A DNA stretch of 64,000 bases from Sulfitobacter sp. OXR-159 (GTDB lineage Bacteria > Pseudomonadota > Alphaproteobacteria > Rhodobacterales > Rhodobacteraceae), in NCBI RefSeq assembly GCF_034377145.1, contig NZ_CP139710.1, forward strand, positions 111,245 through 175,244, written 5' to 3'. Of the stretch, positions 24,853-33,309 are shown one piece after another. The first letter of the stretch is position 1; each line of letters opens with the position of its first letter. A program made the translations under genes and the position numbers. The notes under the pieces are model-generated. The model saw only the letters and a list, made by a program, of their open reading frames with translations. It had not been told where the DNA came from and ran no database searches.

Positions 24853-26025
24853 TCACCAATAGTGACTCAAACCGGCGTCCAGTCTCACATACCCTGAATC
24901 GGTTTCAGAAATGCGACACAGGCAAGCTATTGAAGACAAATGGAACGCAGTCTCAGAAATTCCGGCAGACCGACAGATTCGGCCAAAATCCTCCCTCTCG
25001 TCGAGGAAATTTCCATTTAACCGGTGGACAGGCCTCTTGCTCAATCTGTGGACTCGTTCCGCTCCAGCTTCAACTGCGCGCTTTCCTTTGCCGTTCCGTG
25101 GATCTCGCCCATCCGTGAGCCACGGCAATGGGGCGGCACGCCGGAACAGGACGAGGGCGGCCTCCGGCACGACTGCGCCGGGCACCAGATCTGCTCCAAA
25201 GAGATCATGCAAGATCACCAGCGTCAGAGCCCGCCAGCGCACTGATAGGTGCTGAAGAGGCGCAAGCCGACCGACGGCCGCGCGGGCTTCGTAAGGGCAG
25301 TTCCAGCCCGGTTCATCGTACCAGAGCACAAGGACAGGCCGGGCTGCCCCGTCACGATCAAGCGGTGCCCAGAGGGTGCGAATTGCATGCTCGAGTCGAT
25401 CAAGGCAGCCGGGGCCACCTATGACGATTCCGCTGATCTGGCGTTGGATCTCGAGAACGTTTGCAGCAAAATCTGCCTTCAAAGGGTCCTCTGTCTCCCC
25501 TCCCCCACTGGTCAGAACGGCATCGCACTTATGACAGAAGGGCCGCAGCAGACCATTCAGCATGCGAAAAGAAAGCCTCAGGCCGCTGCGACACGCAGGG
25601 CAGCGATCCAGAAGCATGGTCCGGTGTTCCGGGCAAACCACCTGCTCCGCCAATCGCCAATTCACCCGAAGATAGGCATCGCGACCGGCAGCGACATCCG
25701 CATCGAAACAGGCAAGGCAGACCGGGACTGTCTCGGTCAGAAGCCAGCCCTGCGGCCGACCAGAATATCGGGAAGCCAGTGACCTGCGACGAAGCCGTTC
25801 CGGATCGATCCTGCAGGCCTTCGCCCATAACCTGAGCAGCCCCATGTCCGGCACCACATCGTCAATCTGCCGTGCGCCTGGGTACCTACCCGCCTGCCCC
25901 GCCAGGAACACCATCAGCTCAAAGGGCTCCGCCCCGTAGCGCGCGGCAACCCGCGCCGTCCAAGACGTGAGCAATTCGTCACGGAATGGACGCGGTGCGA
26001 CGGGCAATCTGGCCGGCACCATCAT
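24853..26025 (-). CDS. tniQ: TniQ family protein of element B, C terminus replaced by element A sequence (left copy)
   Basis: A 390-aa reading frame. Residues 1 to about 350 are a TniQ protein (RLPVAPRPFRDELLTSWTARVAARYG at the start; zinc ligands in CLACFDAD, CPEHRTMLLDRCPACRSG and FCHKCDAVL). From about residue 351 (CRSAGISETAFHLSSIACL) the frame runs through the end of element A, so about 40 residues are foreign. The native C terminus is lost. It starts overlapping the tniB stop codon. Whether the chimera still works is unknown; the exact same fusion exists in the right arm. Confidence 0.78.
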   Translation of the reverse strand: MMVPARLPVAPRPFRDELLTSWTARVAARYGAEPFELMVFLAGQAGRYPGARQIDDVVPDMGLLRLWAKACRIDPERLRRRSLASRYSGRPQGWLLTETVPVCLACFDADVAAGRDAYLRVNWRLAEQVVCPEHRTMLLDRCPACRSGLRLSFRMLNGLLRPFCHKCDAVLTSGGGETEDPLKADFAANVLEIQRQISGIVIGGPGCLDRLEHAIRTLWAPLDRDGAARPVLVLWYDEPGWNCPYEARAAVGRLAPLQHLSVRWRALTLVILHDLFGADLVPGAVVPEAALVLFRRAAPLPWLTDGRDPRNGKGKRAVEAGAERVHRLSKRPVHRLNGNFLDEREDFGRICRSAGISETAFHLSSIACLCRISETDSGYVRLDAGLSHYW

Positions 26026-26960
26026 GCCCCGACCCGTTGTTGCACGGGCTTTCCCCGCCGCCGAGCGGTCTGGGTCATCGAGACCAGCGGCAGCACCAGA
26101 TTGTCGCCAAAACTATCCGCGTCGAGGCGCTCCTTGCCCGACCGGACCGCATCTTCTGCCGCCGTCTCGATCAGGCGGAAGATGCGCGCCGTCACACCGG
26201 AGGTCAGCTTGTGAATCCGTTCTCTGGCCTCCCCACTGATCAGAGCGGAGGCCTCGCGCAAAGGCAGGATGCGTTCGAAACTTTTCAAGAGCCCGGCGAA
26301 GGCGGTATCGTTCTGCCAGGGCTTGAGATGGAACGCCTCGAAGCGCTCGGCCAGTTGTGCATCGGTCAGCAACGCCTGGCGCGCGAGGTCAGTCCCTGCA
26401 CAAACCAGCGGGATCCGTAAATCATTGGCCAGAAACCTTATGGCGTTGAGAAATATGCGCTGCTGGCGGAACGTACCAGCGAGCATACCGTTCACCTCGT
26501 CGAGGATGATCATCTTCGCCCCCACGGTCCGTAGCAGCGATCGGCAGATATCCTTCTCGCGGGCGAGCGTACCGCCTGCCATCGCCGGTGCCCCCATGGC
26601 CGCCAGAAGTTCGCGGTACAGATCGCGCTCAATGGGTTCAGAAGGTACCTGCGCGACGACCACCGGACGCTGGTCAACTCCGGTGATCTGGCTGAACTTC
26701 GGCGGGTGGTCGCGTTCAAACTTGCGGACGATCTTGGTCTTGCCCATGCCGGTATCGCCATAGATCAGCAAGCAGGGCATCCGGTCACGCGGCGGATAGG
26801 TCAGCAGGTTCTCCAGACGTGCCAGAGCAACCCCGGACTGATCGAAACCGATCCAGCGGTCGGCCCGGATCCAGGCGATGCGCTCATCATCAGGCAGCGC
26901 CGCGAACCGGCGGTAGGCCGGATCAAGATGTGCAACTGCGCAGCCTTCGGTCACGACCAT
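26022..26960 (-). CDS. tniB: TniB/TnsC-type AAA ATPase of element B (left copy)
   Basis: A 312-aa AAA+ protein, clearly related to but distinct from the element A ATPase. Walker A GDTGMGKT at 68-75, Walker B MIILDEVNGML, then IPLVCAGTDLARQALLTDAQLAERFE. The N terminus overlaps the end of tniA by 10 bp and the C terminus overlaps tniQ by 4 bp, so all three are made from one message. It is intact. Confidence 0.9.
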   Translation of the reverse strand: MVVTEGCAVAHLDPAYRRFAALPDDERIAWIRADRWIGFDQSGVALARLENLLTYPPRDRMPCLLIYGDTGMGKTKIVRKFERDHPPKFSQITGVDQRPVVVAQVPSEPIERDLYRELLAAMGAPAMAGGTLAREKDICRSLLRTVGAKMIILDEVNGMLAGTFRQQRIFLNAIRFLANDLRIPLVCAGTDLARQALLTDAQLAERFEAFHLKPWQNDTAFAGLLKSFERILPLREASALISGEARERIHKLTSGVTARIFRLIETAAEDAVRSGKERLDADSFGDNLVLPLVSMTQTARRRGKPVQQRVGA

Positions 26961-28603
26961 TCCTCAACTTCGAACCCCGGGTGGTCCCTGAGCACATTCT
27001 CACTTTCCTCTGGTTCCGGGACGGCATCCTCAGCCTCGTAGGCCCCTGCCCCATCAAGCGCTCGGTCTCGTCGCTCGAGAAACCGCCTGGCTTCCCGGGT
27101 TCTACTGCTGGCCGCATCAACCAGGGCGCGCTGTTCCTCGATCACTGCGAATATGAGATCTTCGTCCTCGAGCGCGCGCCCGCGCTCGCGCAAAATCGCC
27201 TGCGCACGGCGATGCTCCGCAAGGGTGATCGACGGATGGCGCAGATCTGCAAACCGCACGGGATATCGTTGGCCCTCAGGGCTCCGGACAAAGACCGTGG
27301 AGAGGTCACGAGGATCGTAGAACACGCGCAATTGCCGGCCCTGCCGACCCGCCCAGAGGCTCAGGACATCGTCCCAATACCGCAGGCCGAAAAGATGGAT
27401 GCCATCGCGGCGCACCATGCGTTCCGTGCTCGGCAGAAAGTCGATTCGGAACCCCTCCGGGTCATATGGACGACGCACTGGTGCCTCGCGTCGCCCACAG
27501 GCCTCGTTCCAGGCCGCAACTGGCGGAATCCCGAGCGCACGGTGCCGTTCAGCATGATAACGGGTGATTTCCAGCGCCAACCAGCGCTCCAGCTCGTCGA
27601 GCGTCATCGCCGACTTGCCCACGGAATCGTAGTCACCACGGTCCTTGATGCTGCTGAAGGTCGATCCCGGCAGCAGGTGGACCGCCCCCATCATTGTGCC
27701 GATCAGCCGCTCGATGTGACCGCCGTAATGTGGTGCCCCAATCGGACGGTACTGTAGTGAAATCCCGTGCTCTTCCGCACCCCGCTTCATCGCCTTCGAG
27801 CGGAATTCCTTGGCATTGTCGACGTGAATGGTCTCCGGCAATCCTTCTGCTGGCCAGTCCGCGTCGATCCCCAAGCTTTCCAGCCAGTTGAATTTGGGCT
27901 GCACCAGGTGCTGAATGGCCAGTGCCACCGACAAGGCCGATGGCGGCTCCAGTGTCAGATAGAATCCCGCCACCATGCGGCTTGCGACGTCGATGGCGAG
28001 CGTCAGCCAGGGCCGTTGCAAGGGTTTCCGATGAACCCGGTCCACAACGATGACATCCACCAGCGTGTGGTCGATCTGAACCACCTCATAAGCCCGTTCG
28101 ACCTGATAGCTGCCCGGCACTGGGTGATGGCGCTGGCGAGAAGCCTTAGCGCCCTCACGCACCGCCGTGAGTTCCGCCGGATCGATCGCCGCCACACGGT
28201 CCCGGAGCGTGGTCCAGCACGGGGGACGTAGCCCTCTCTTACTGCACCGCCTGCGCACCTCCTTTTGGAGGGCGTTGATGCTTGGCTTCTGGAGAGACTT
28301 GTAGAAATCCTCGATCGCGCCCGAAATCACCCTTTCGATCTCGTCATGCAGCCGGCGGCTACCCGTCGGTGTCCCGACCTGAGCTGCCAGCAAGGAACTG
28401 GCAACCGGGCGCGTCTTGTACGCTGAGATCAACTCGTACAGGCGGGAGCGCTTTAGACCAAGATCGCGGCAGGCCTTGAGAAACTCGGCACGGTTTGGTG
28501 ACGCCTTGCTTGCAAGGCGACGGATCACAGCTTCCCGCGCGACCGCCTGTTCCCACGCAGCATCGTCGACGGCGTTGATGTCTGATCGATCCACCATGGC
28601 CAA
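26951..28603 (-). CDS. tniA: TniA/TnsB-type DDE transposase of element B (left copy)
   Basis: A 550-aa transposase, distantly related to that of element A. Catalytic residues: D178 in VVQIDHTLVD, D262 in IHVDNAKEF, E298 in YGGHIERLIG. The N terminus has a helix-turn-helix (FLKACRDLGLKRSRLYELISAYK). The C-terminal barrel (FRIDFLPSTERMVRRDGIHLFGLRYW) aligns with that of A. It starts after a 115-bp terminal region carrying the binding repeats and the shared box. Intact and identical to the right copy. Confidence 0.93.
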   Translation of the reverse strand: MAMVDRSDINAVDDAAWEQAVAREAVIRRLASKASPNRAEFLKACRDLGLKRSRLYELISAYKTRPVASSLLAAQVGTPTGSRRLHDEIERVISGAIEDFYKSLQKPSINALQKEVRRRCSKRGLRPPCWTTLRDRVAAIDPAELTAVREGAKASRQRHHPVPGSYQVERAYEVVQIDHTLVDVIVVDRVHRKPLQRPWLTLAIDVASRMVAGFYLTLEPPSALSVALAIQHLVQPKFNWLESLGIDADWPAEGLPETIHVDNAKEFRSKAMKRGAEEHGISLQYRPIGAPHYGGHIERLIGTMMGAVHLLPGSTFSSIKDRGDYDSVGKSAMTLDELERWLALEITRYHAERHRALGIPPVAAWNEACGRREAPVRRPYDPEGFRIDFLPSTERMVRRDGIHLFGLRYWDDVLSLWAGRQGRQLRVFYDPRDLSTVFVRSPEGQRYPVRFADLRHPSITLAEHRRAQAILRERGRALEDEDLIFAVIEEQRALVDAASSRTREARRFLERRDRALDGAGAYEAEDAVPEPEESENVLRDHPGFEVEEWS

Positions 28604-28621
28604 ACCCAGAAAATAGGTGTC

Positions 28622-28637
28622 TTATGTCCGATAATGA
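28622..28637. promoter_or_regulatory. Shared box ATGTCCGATAAT upstream of tniA, element B left copy
   Basis: TTATGTCCGATAATG lies about 20 bp before the tniA ATG, in reverse orientation compared with element A, overlapping the third GTTTCATT unit of the transposon end. It may link transposase binding and promoter control, or be the site of a regulator shared with element A and DUF1403. Confidence 0.55.
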
Positions 28638-28718
28638 AACTATAATCCGGGAATGAAACAGAAACATGAACACAATGATATCAATAAGTTAGTGTCCACC
28701 AATGAAACAAGAACGACA

Positions 28719-28737
28719 TCTTAAATTGAGTGGATCT
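28719..28737. repeat. 19-bp direct repeat, right copy, next to element B
   Basis: TCTTAAATTGAGTGGATCT, identical to the copy at 17462. It continues into TTGGAAAATC, which is probably the original sequence next to the left DUF1403 promoter before A and B inserted. Confidence 0.7.
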
Positions 28738-29600
28738 TTGGAAAATCATGGGCGTAGAACGCGATAAATTGACCTCAGCACGCTCTGATAAGTTTCATGG
28801 GCATCGTCAAGTTATCGGCGTTTCTGGCATCGAAAGCGAGGGCGCTAGATCTTAGGTCGTCATCAACTCACGCGTGATGTCGCCCCAAATTCAGTGGGCC
28901 TCTGCTCTGGTTTGACGATAGGCAGCGGCTGAATGTGTATGGCGGCGCGGACGGAAGATGGTTTGATCCTGATTATGGATGGATAAGAACCGTTGTGCTT
29001 GGCGGGTTGATTTGAACCTACCCATGACCTTTTCTCGTCGTCGGGTGGGACGGTGCGACCCTTCGGATCTGTTGTTGATGCCCTTATGGCTGCGATGCTC
29101 TATTCCCGGGGCAGGCTCCTTCAGGGCGGCCCGTAGCTTTTGAGTTTATCGGTGACGATCACCCGCGCCTCACCAAATGCCTTGAATAATTTACGGAAGA
29201 ACCGAATGACGGCCCGTTTATTGCGCCAGGATTGCACGAGGATGTCCAGCACATTGCCTTTGCTGTCGACGGCGCAGCCCCAGCCGATACTTCTTACCAT
29301 TTATCGGAAGGACGACTTCGGCCAGGTGCCATTTGTCCGCCACCTTAGGTCGACCTCCGCGGATAGCGTTGGCGTATTATAACCCGCACTTCGCAACCCT
29401 AGTGCGGAAAGTCTCGTAGCTGACCACAACACCGCGTGCGGCTAACAGATCCTCAACATCACGCAAACTCATGGGAAATCGATGATAGGTCCAGGCGGCG
29501 TATGCGATAATTTCAGGTTGAAAACGGTGGCCTGAAAAGGCACCAGATTGCTTGGGTTTGGTCATGCGCACGCGTACCGGCATTTGAGATGTCCCCACCG
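28738..29600 (-). pseudogene. Degenerate IS6-family transposase
   Basis: On the minus strand the N-terminal part of an IS6/IS26-type transposase is readable (FQPEIIAYAAWTYHRFPMSLRDVEDLLAARGVVVSYETFR, split here by its own frame end), closely like the intact IS6 gene at the right end of the window. The remaining part down to about 28910 still resembles the family at DNA level but is broken by frame changes and stops. No intact ends were found. The first about 170 bases (to 28909) contain no recognisable gene. The remnant lies between element B and the replicase gene, and is an old insertion. Confidence 0.65.
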
Positions 29601-29619
29601 CGCCACATCACGCCGCGCC

Positions 29620-30315
29620 CTAGACATCTGCGATCAGAACAATGCGCCTGCCAAGCCCGACTTCGGCCTGAACCGCCTCTGCGATGACGGTGCTGAAATG
29701 GGTCTCAAGATAGCGCACAACAAACCCGCTGCGGGCGGCCAGCGTGTACCGCCCGCCCTCGTCCGACACAAAACGCAGGGGCGCGAACCAATTGCGATGC
29801 TTGTCAGGATAAAGCGCGCGCAGCCGCTCTGACACCGCCGACCACGACGTACCATCGTTCACGGGCGGGACATCTTGCACCGTCTTGGCAAAATCGACCT
29901 TCACCACCGAAGAACTTTGGGCCGGGTCCATGCTCTCCATCCGTTCGGCATAATCCGTGCCGACGGCGGCCCAGGTCGCGCGCGATATTTCAAACACCCG
30001 CAGAATGTTCAGCCGATAGGCCCCGACCCTGCCCCGTACCCCCTTGCGCACACAGATCAACAGCCGGTCATCCACCCAGCGTTTGATCTCGCGTTTTACG
30101 GTACGTTCCGTCACATGCCACATCCGCGCCATTTCTGGCTGGCCAACGCAGAAATGGTCCAGTTTCCAATTGTACCGTGCCGTGATCAGGGTACAAAGTC
30201 GTGTCATCGAAATTTGTTGGGCTGGGGCGCCATGCAGCCCCGAAACGCTTAGTGCTGTCAGCACATCATATTTCATAGACCCTGCACCGGGTCCGGTCAG
30301 CCGCTTTGGTTCCAT
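29620..30315 (-). CDS. DnaA-like plasmid replication initiator
   Basis: A 231-aa replicase of the DnaA-like type found on Rhodobacterales plasmids. The N-terminal half has a winged helix (CVGQPEMARMWHVTERTVKREIKRWVDDRLLICVRKG) for origin binding. The C-terminal part (WSAVSERLRALYPDKHRNWFAPLRF to SGFVVRYLETHFSTVIAEAV) is similar to domain I of DnaA, used to contact the DnaB helicase. There is no AAA ATPase domain, which distinguishes it from chromosomal DnaA (about 450 aa). It is transcribed away from parA and parB, with a 359-bp gap that is a good candidate for the origin. It defines the replicon type of the plasmid. Confidence 0.82.
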   Translation of the reverse strand: MEPKRLTGPGAGSMKYDVLTALSVSGLHGAPAQQISMTRLCTLITARYNWKLDHFCVGQPEMARMWHVTERTVKREIKRWVDDRLLICVRKGVRGRVGAYRLNILRVFEISRATWAAVGTDYAERMESMDPAQSSSVVKVDFAKTVQDVPPVNDGTSWSAVSERLRALYPDKHRNWFAPLRFVSDEGGRYTLAARSGFVVRYLETHFSTVIAEAVQAEVGLGRRIVLIADV

Positions 30316-30674
30316 GATAATCTCACTGTCTCACCTCACAACGCCGACCACCATTGGGTCGATTCTCATTGAGGTTTATAACTGCATGAAATCCCGATTT
30401 CTGTCAATGTTCCCCGAAATACAAGAATTTCAAACATAATATATGAATCAGGTATATAAGGTATAGGGTGACGCCACTATGTCACCTTATCGACGCTTTC
30501 GTGTCACCAAAACTGGTTGGAAACTTCTCTATCTGTCACCAAATATAGTTGAATTGTCCTGCGATCCAGATGGCGTGACCGATTTACAGGATCTCAAAAG
30601 CCCAAAGTTTGCTTTTGCCAATTTGGTCATATCCCGTTATTGAAGAAAAATACGAAAATAGCAAGAGCAGCATC
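30316..30674. promoter_or_regulatory. Origin-like divergent intergenic region with GTCACC repeats
   Basis: Between replicase and parA lie GGTGAC (30467) and three direct GTCACC copies (30481, 30503, 30535), spaced 22 and 32 bp, so all on one helix face; the first pair forms an inverted repeat with an 8-bp spacer. A nearly pure A/T stretch (ATAATATATGAATCAGGTAT and on) lies just to the left and could melt or hold promoters. These are plausible sites for the replicase or for ParA/ParB autoregulation (inference). Confidence 0.6.
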
Positions 30675-31979
30675 ATGAGAGACCATTCAGACCTTCAGGA
30701 CATGAACGCGCGCAGTCTCGCACAACAGGCATCTGTGCGGCGCGCAACATTCGATCCTGGCGTCGTCAAGGCACTGCGCCCCTTCTCGATCTGGGAAATC
30801 AGCCAGTTCATGTTCGACATCCCCCCCGATACCCTGCGCAAGAAACTGGCCGATGACCCCACCTTGCCCCAGGGCGAAACCCAGGATGATGGCCGCCAGC
30901 GCTGGTTCTCGCTTAAGGAAATCAACGAACTGCGCCGCCGCCTGCGGTTCCGGGGTAAAACACTGCTGCCCCGCCGCCCCGATGGCCGCGCCATCCGCGT
31001 TGCCGTGTCCAACTTCAAGGGCGGCGTGGGCAAGACCGTCGTGGCGCAGCACCTGGCAAATGCTGCCGCGCTTGATGGCTATCGCGTGCTGTGCATTGAC
31101 TTTGATCCGCAGGCCACGCTCACCCACTCCATGGGCCTGGTCGAGGTGAAGGAAGGCAACACCGTCTGGGGCGTCATGTGCCGCGATCTGTGCCACGAGG
31201 CGGACCGGATCATGAACAGCTATGACCTGCCCGAAGAATGCCCTTACCCCGCCTCCGATGAACTGCCCGAAGATGTGCAAAGCATCGGCGCGCAGCGGAC
31301 GCAGGATTTCATCCAGCCCACCTGCTGGCCCACCATCGACATCATCCCCAGCTGCGCTAACGCGGCCTTTGTCGAATTTGCCAGCGCGCAATACCGGGCC
31401 TTGCACAAGGCATGGTCGTTCTTTGGATGTGTGGCGCGGTATCTCGATGAACTGCCCGACGATCAATATGACGTCATCATTTTCGACTGCCCGCCCGCCA
31501 TCGGCTACCAGTCTCTAAACGCAGCGTTTGCAGCTGATATTCTCTATATCCCCTCTGGTCCCGGTTACTGGGAATACGATTCCACCACCAGCTATCTGGG
31601 CCAGTTGGGCGACGCGATGGAGGATATCTCGGACGGGTTTGGTAAGCTGGCAGCGGACGCAGGTATAACGCTTCCTAAACGGTTTATGGACATCCGTATC
31701 CTTATGACCCGCTTTGAAACCAACAACCCTTTGCATACCGCGATGATGGATGCTTTTCGCAATGTCTTTGGCGCTGACGTTTGCCAGAACCCGATTGAAA
31801 TGACCCGGGCGGTCGAACAATCGGGGCGGTTTCAGATGTCGGTTTACGAACAGGACTACCGCCAGATGACCCGCGAAACCTGGAAGCGCGCGCGGCAAAG
31901 TTTTGACCGATCTTATGAGGAATTCAGGGAAACCATGCTGAACGCCTGGGACCGCGCCATAGAAACAGGAGAGATGTGA
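30675..31979 (+). CDS. parA: ParA-family partition ATPase
   Basis: A 434-aa plasmid partition ATPase. Residues about 35-95 form a MerR-like helix-turn-helix (FSIWEISQFMFDIPPDTLRKKL, then RWFSLKEINELRRRLR) used for autoregulation in large plasmid ParA proteins. The deviant Walker A motif FKGGVGKT (114-121) with the first lysine lying before GG identifies the ParA/MinD family; Walker A' is YDVIIFDCPPAIG. The start chosen is the ATG giving MRDHSDLQDMN; a TTG 66 bp upstream is possible but has no support. One base separates it from parB, so both form an operon. It moves plasmid copies apart together with ParB. Confidence 0.92.
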   Translation: MRDHSDLQDMNARSLAQQASVRRATFDPGVVKALRPFSIWEISQFMFDIPPDTLRKKLADDPTLPQGETQDDGRQRWFSLKEINELRRRLRFRGKTLLPRRPDGRAIRVAVSNFKGGVGKTVVAQHLANAAALDGYRVLCIDFDPQATLTHSMGLVEVKEGNTVWGVMCRDLCHEADRIMNSYDLPEECPYPASDELPEDVQSIGAQRTQDFIQPTCWPTIDIIPSCANAAFVEFASAQYRALHKAWSFFGCVARYLDELPDDQYDVIIFDCPPAIGYQSLNAAFAADILYIPSGPGYWEYDSTTSYLGQLGDAMEDISDGFGKLAADAGITLPKRFMDIRILMTRFETNNPLHTAMMDAFRNVFGADVCQNPIEMTRAVEQSGRFQMSVYEQDYRQMTRETWKRARQSFDRSYEEFRETMLNAWDRAIETGEM

Positions 31980-31980
31980 C

Positions 31981-33048
31981 ATGGCCAAGAGCAACAAATT
32001 CGGCTTTGCCCCGGTGGAGCCCGACGCCCCGAGACGCCGCGAACGGTCGGTCGGGCCGATGGGTGCCGCGGTGCGCGAAGCCGCGGAAAGCCTGACAGAT
32101 GCCACCGACGCCAAAATCGAAAAGCGCCGCCAGAATGCCAAAGACGCCGAAGCGTTCCGCGCCGCACAGGACGAAGGCCGCGTATTGGTCGCGCTGGAAT
32201 TGTCGCAGATCTCGGCCGACGATTTACCTCGTGACCGGATGGATCTGGAAGCCGTGGCATCCTCGGACGAGATGGAGGAACTCAAGGCTTCGATCCGCGA
32301 GCGGGGCCAGAAGGAACCCATCGAAGTCTATCCGGGGCCGGACGGGAGTTACCAGCTAAAGAAAGGGTGGCGTCGTTTTACCGCGCTGTCGCAACTGATG
32401 GCGGAAACCGGCGATGCGCGTTTTGGCACGATCACCGCGCGGATCGAACGCGGCGATGATGGGCGGTTGGCGCGCTATATTGACATGGTCGAAGAAAACG
32501 TCGTTCGCGAAGATCTGACCTTTGCCGAGATGGCACAGGTTGTCATCACCGCCGCGCAAGATGGCGGGGTGGGGGAGCCGGACCCCGATGCTCTGGTGGC
32601 GCGGCTGTACGGTTCGCTGCACAAGATGAAAAAATCCTACATCCGCAGCTTTGTTTTTCTGCTGTTGCAACTGGGCGATGTGCTGCCTTTCCCCAAGGCA
32701 ATTTCACGCAACTTAGGTGTTGATGTGGCGCGGGCGTTCAAGACCCAGGACGCGGCCGAGGCGCTGCGCGCCAAGCTGCAGGGATGCCAAACCCCTGAGG
32801 AACAGAACAAGGTGCTGGCCGGATTTGTGGAGGCCACCAAGGGAACGCCGCAGACCCAAAAGAAAAAGCTGGAGCCGCGTGAGAAGTTTGAGTTTCACGT
32901 CGGCTCCCTCAAGGTGACGGCGCGGCGGGGTGAATGCCGAATCGTCAGCAAGGATGATTTCGCCGCCATTCCCAAGCCTTTGCTGGAACGCGCGATCAAA
33001 GCCTTTGAGGATGAGCTGCGCAGCGGTTCAAGTGTAAGACCGCTATAA
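31981..33048 (+). CDS. parB: ParB-family partition protein
   Basis: A 355-aa centromere-binding protein of the RepB/ParB group. The N-terminal ParB nuclease-like domain is visible as EMEELKASIRERGQKEPIEVYPGPDGSYQLKKGWRRFTAL (about 90-135), with the GWRR form of the usual GERRxxA motif. A helix-turn-helix candidate lies after LTFAEMAQVVITAAQDGG. The C-terminal part is charged and likely dimerises. It follows parA by one base. A perfect 18-bp palindrome directly behind the stop codon may be its binding site. Confidence 0.9.
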   Translation: MAKSNKFGFAPVEPDAPRRRERSVGPMGAAVREAAESLTDATDAKIEKRRQNAKDAEAFRAAQDEGRVLVALELSQISADDLPRDRMDLEAVASSDEMEELKASIRERGQKEPIEVYPGPDGSYQLKKGWRRFTALSQLMAETGDARFGTITARIERGDDGRLARYIDMVEENVVREDLTFAEMAQVVITAAQDGGVGEPDPDALVARLYGSLHKMKKSYIRSFVFLLLQLGDVLPFPKAISRNLGVDVARAFKTQDAAEALRAKLQGCQTPEEQNKVLAGFVEATKGTPQTQKKKLEPREKFEFHVGSLKVTARRGECRIVSKDDFAAIPKPLLERAIKAFEDELRSGSSVRPL

Positions 33049-33055
33049 AGATAGG

Positions 33056-33073
33056 GGTAACCCATGGGTTACC
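33056..33073. promoter_or_regulatory. Perfect 18-bp palindrome after parB (centromere or terminator)
   Basis: GGTAACCCATGGGTTACC is a perfect palindrome 8 bp behind the parB stop codon, followed by TCGTTTTTTG. The T run supports a terminator; the perfect symmetry and place support a partition site for ParB. No second copy was noticed in the window. Confidence 0.5.
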
Positions 33074-33228
33074 TCGTTTTTTGTCTATTAAAATCAAATA
33101 GTTGATTATTTAGTGGGGTGCGGCGAGGGCGCTTGTATCCCGCAGGGGCGGGAGAATTTGAAAGGAATGACCCAAATTTGACGCCCCTGCCCGGTTTCAC
33201 CCATGTTCTCACCTGCAATTGACCGATG

Positions 33229-33237
33229 TTATCCACG
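33229..33237 (+). promoter_or_regulatory. DnaA-box-like sequence
   Basis: TTATCCACG differs from the consensus DnaA box TTATCCACA by its last base. It lies in the about 240-bp gap between parB and the recombinase remnant, which holds no gene. A single box is weak evidence. Confidence 0.3.
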
Positions 33238-33309
33238 GCGATGCCCCACATCAGCGTATTCTGTGACGATGCCGGGGCGCCGTTAGGCCCACATCATTTC
33301 CATCGGAGG

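Larger units (their letters stand above)
21231..24975 (-). mobile_element. Transposon A, copy 2 (3745 bp)
   Basis: Same length and gene order as copy 1. The ends are TGTCGGATGACCGGAATT on the tniQ side and, inward from the other end, TGTCGGTCTGCCGGAATT. The left flank ATGTT is shared with copy 1; the right flank is GATTC inside the tniQ gene of element B, which is cut there. The two flanks differ, so this is not a simple insertion any more. It is identical, as a reverse complement, to copy 3 and forms the outer half of the left inverted-repeat arm. Confidence 0.87.
21231..28718. repeat. 7488-bp inverted repeat, left arm (element A2 plus element B)
   Basis: This arm is the reverse complement of 34839-42326. 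All six encoded proteins match without a difference, including the artificial tniQ fusion, and the lengths are equal to the base. Both arm borders coincide with transposon ends (TGTCGG outside, TGTCGTTC inside). The arms flank the replication and partition genes in opposite orientation. Confidence 0.93.
24976..28718 (-). mobile_element. Transposon B, left copy, truncated on the tniQ side by element A
   Basis: The intact end reads, inward, TGTCGTTCTTGTTTCATT; three GTTTCATT units follow within about 85 bp and are probably transposase binding sites. The other end is missing because element A copy 2 starts within tniQ. It is bounded outward by TCTTA, the beginning of the 19-bp repeat. Genes tniA, tniB and most of tniQ remain. 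As the ends of A and B are different, B alone can no longer move unless its transposase accepts the A end. Confidence 0.83.
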
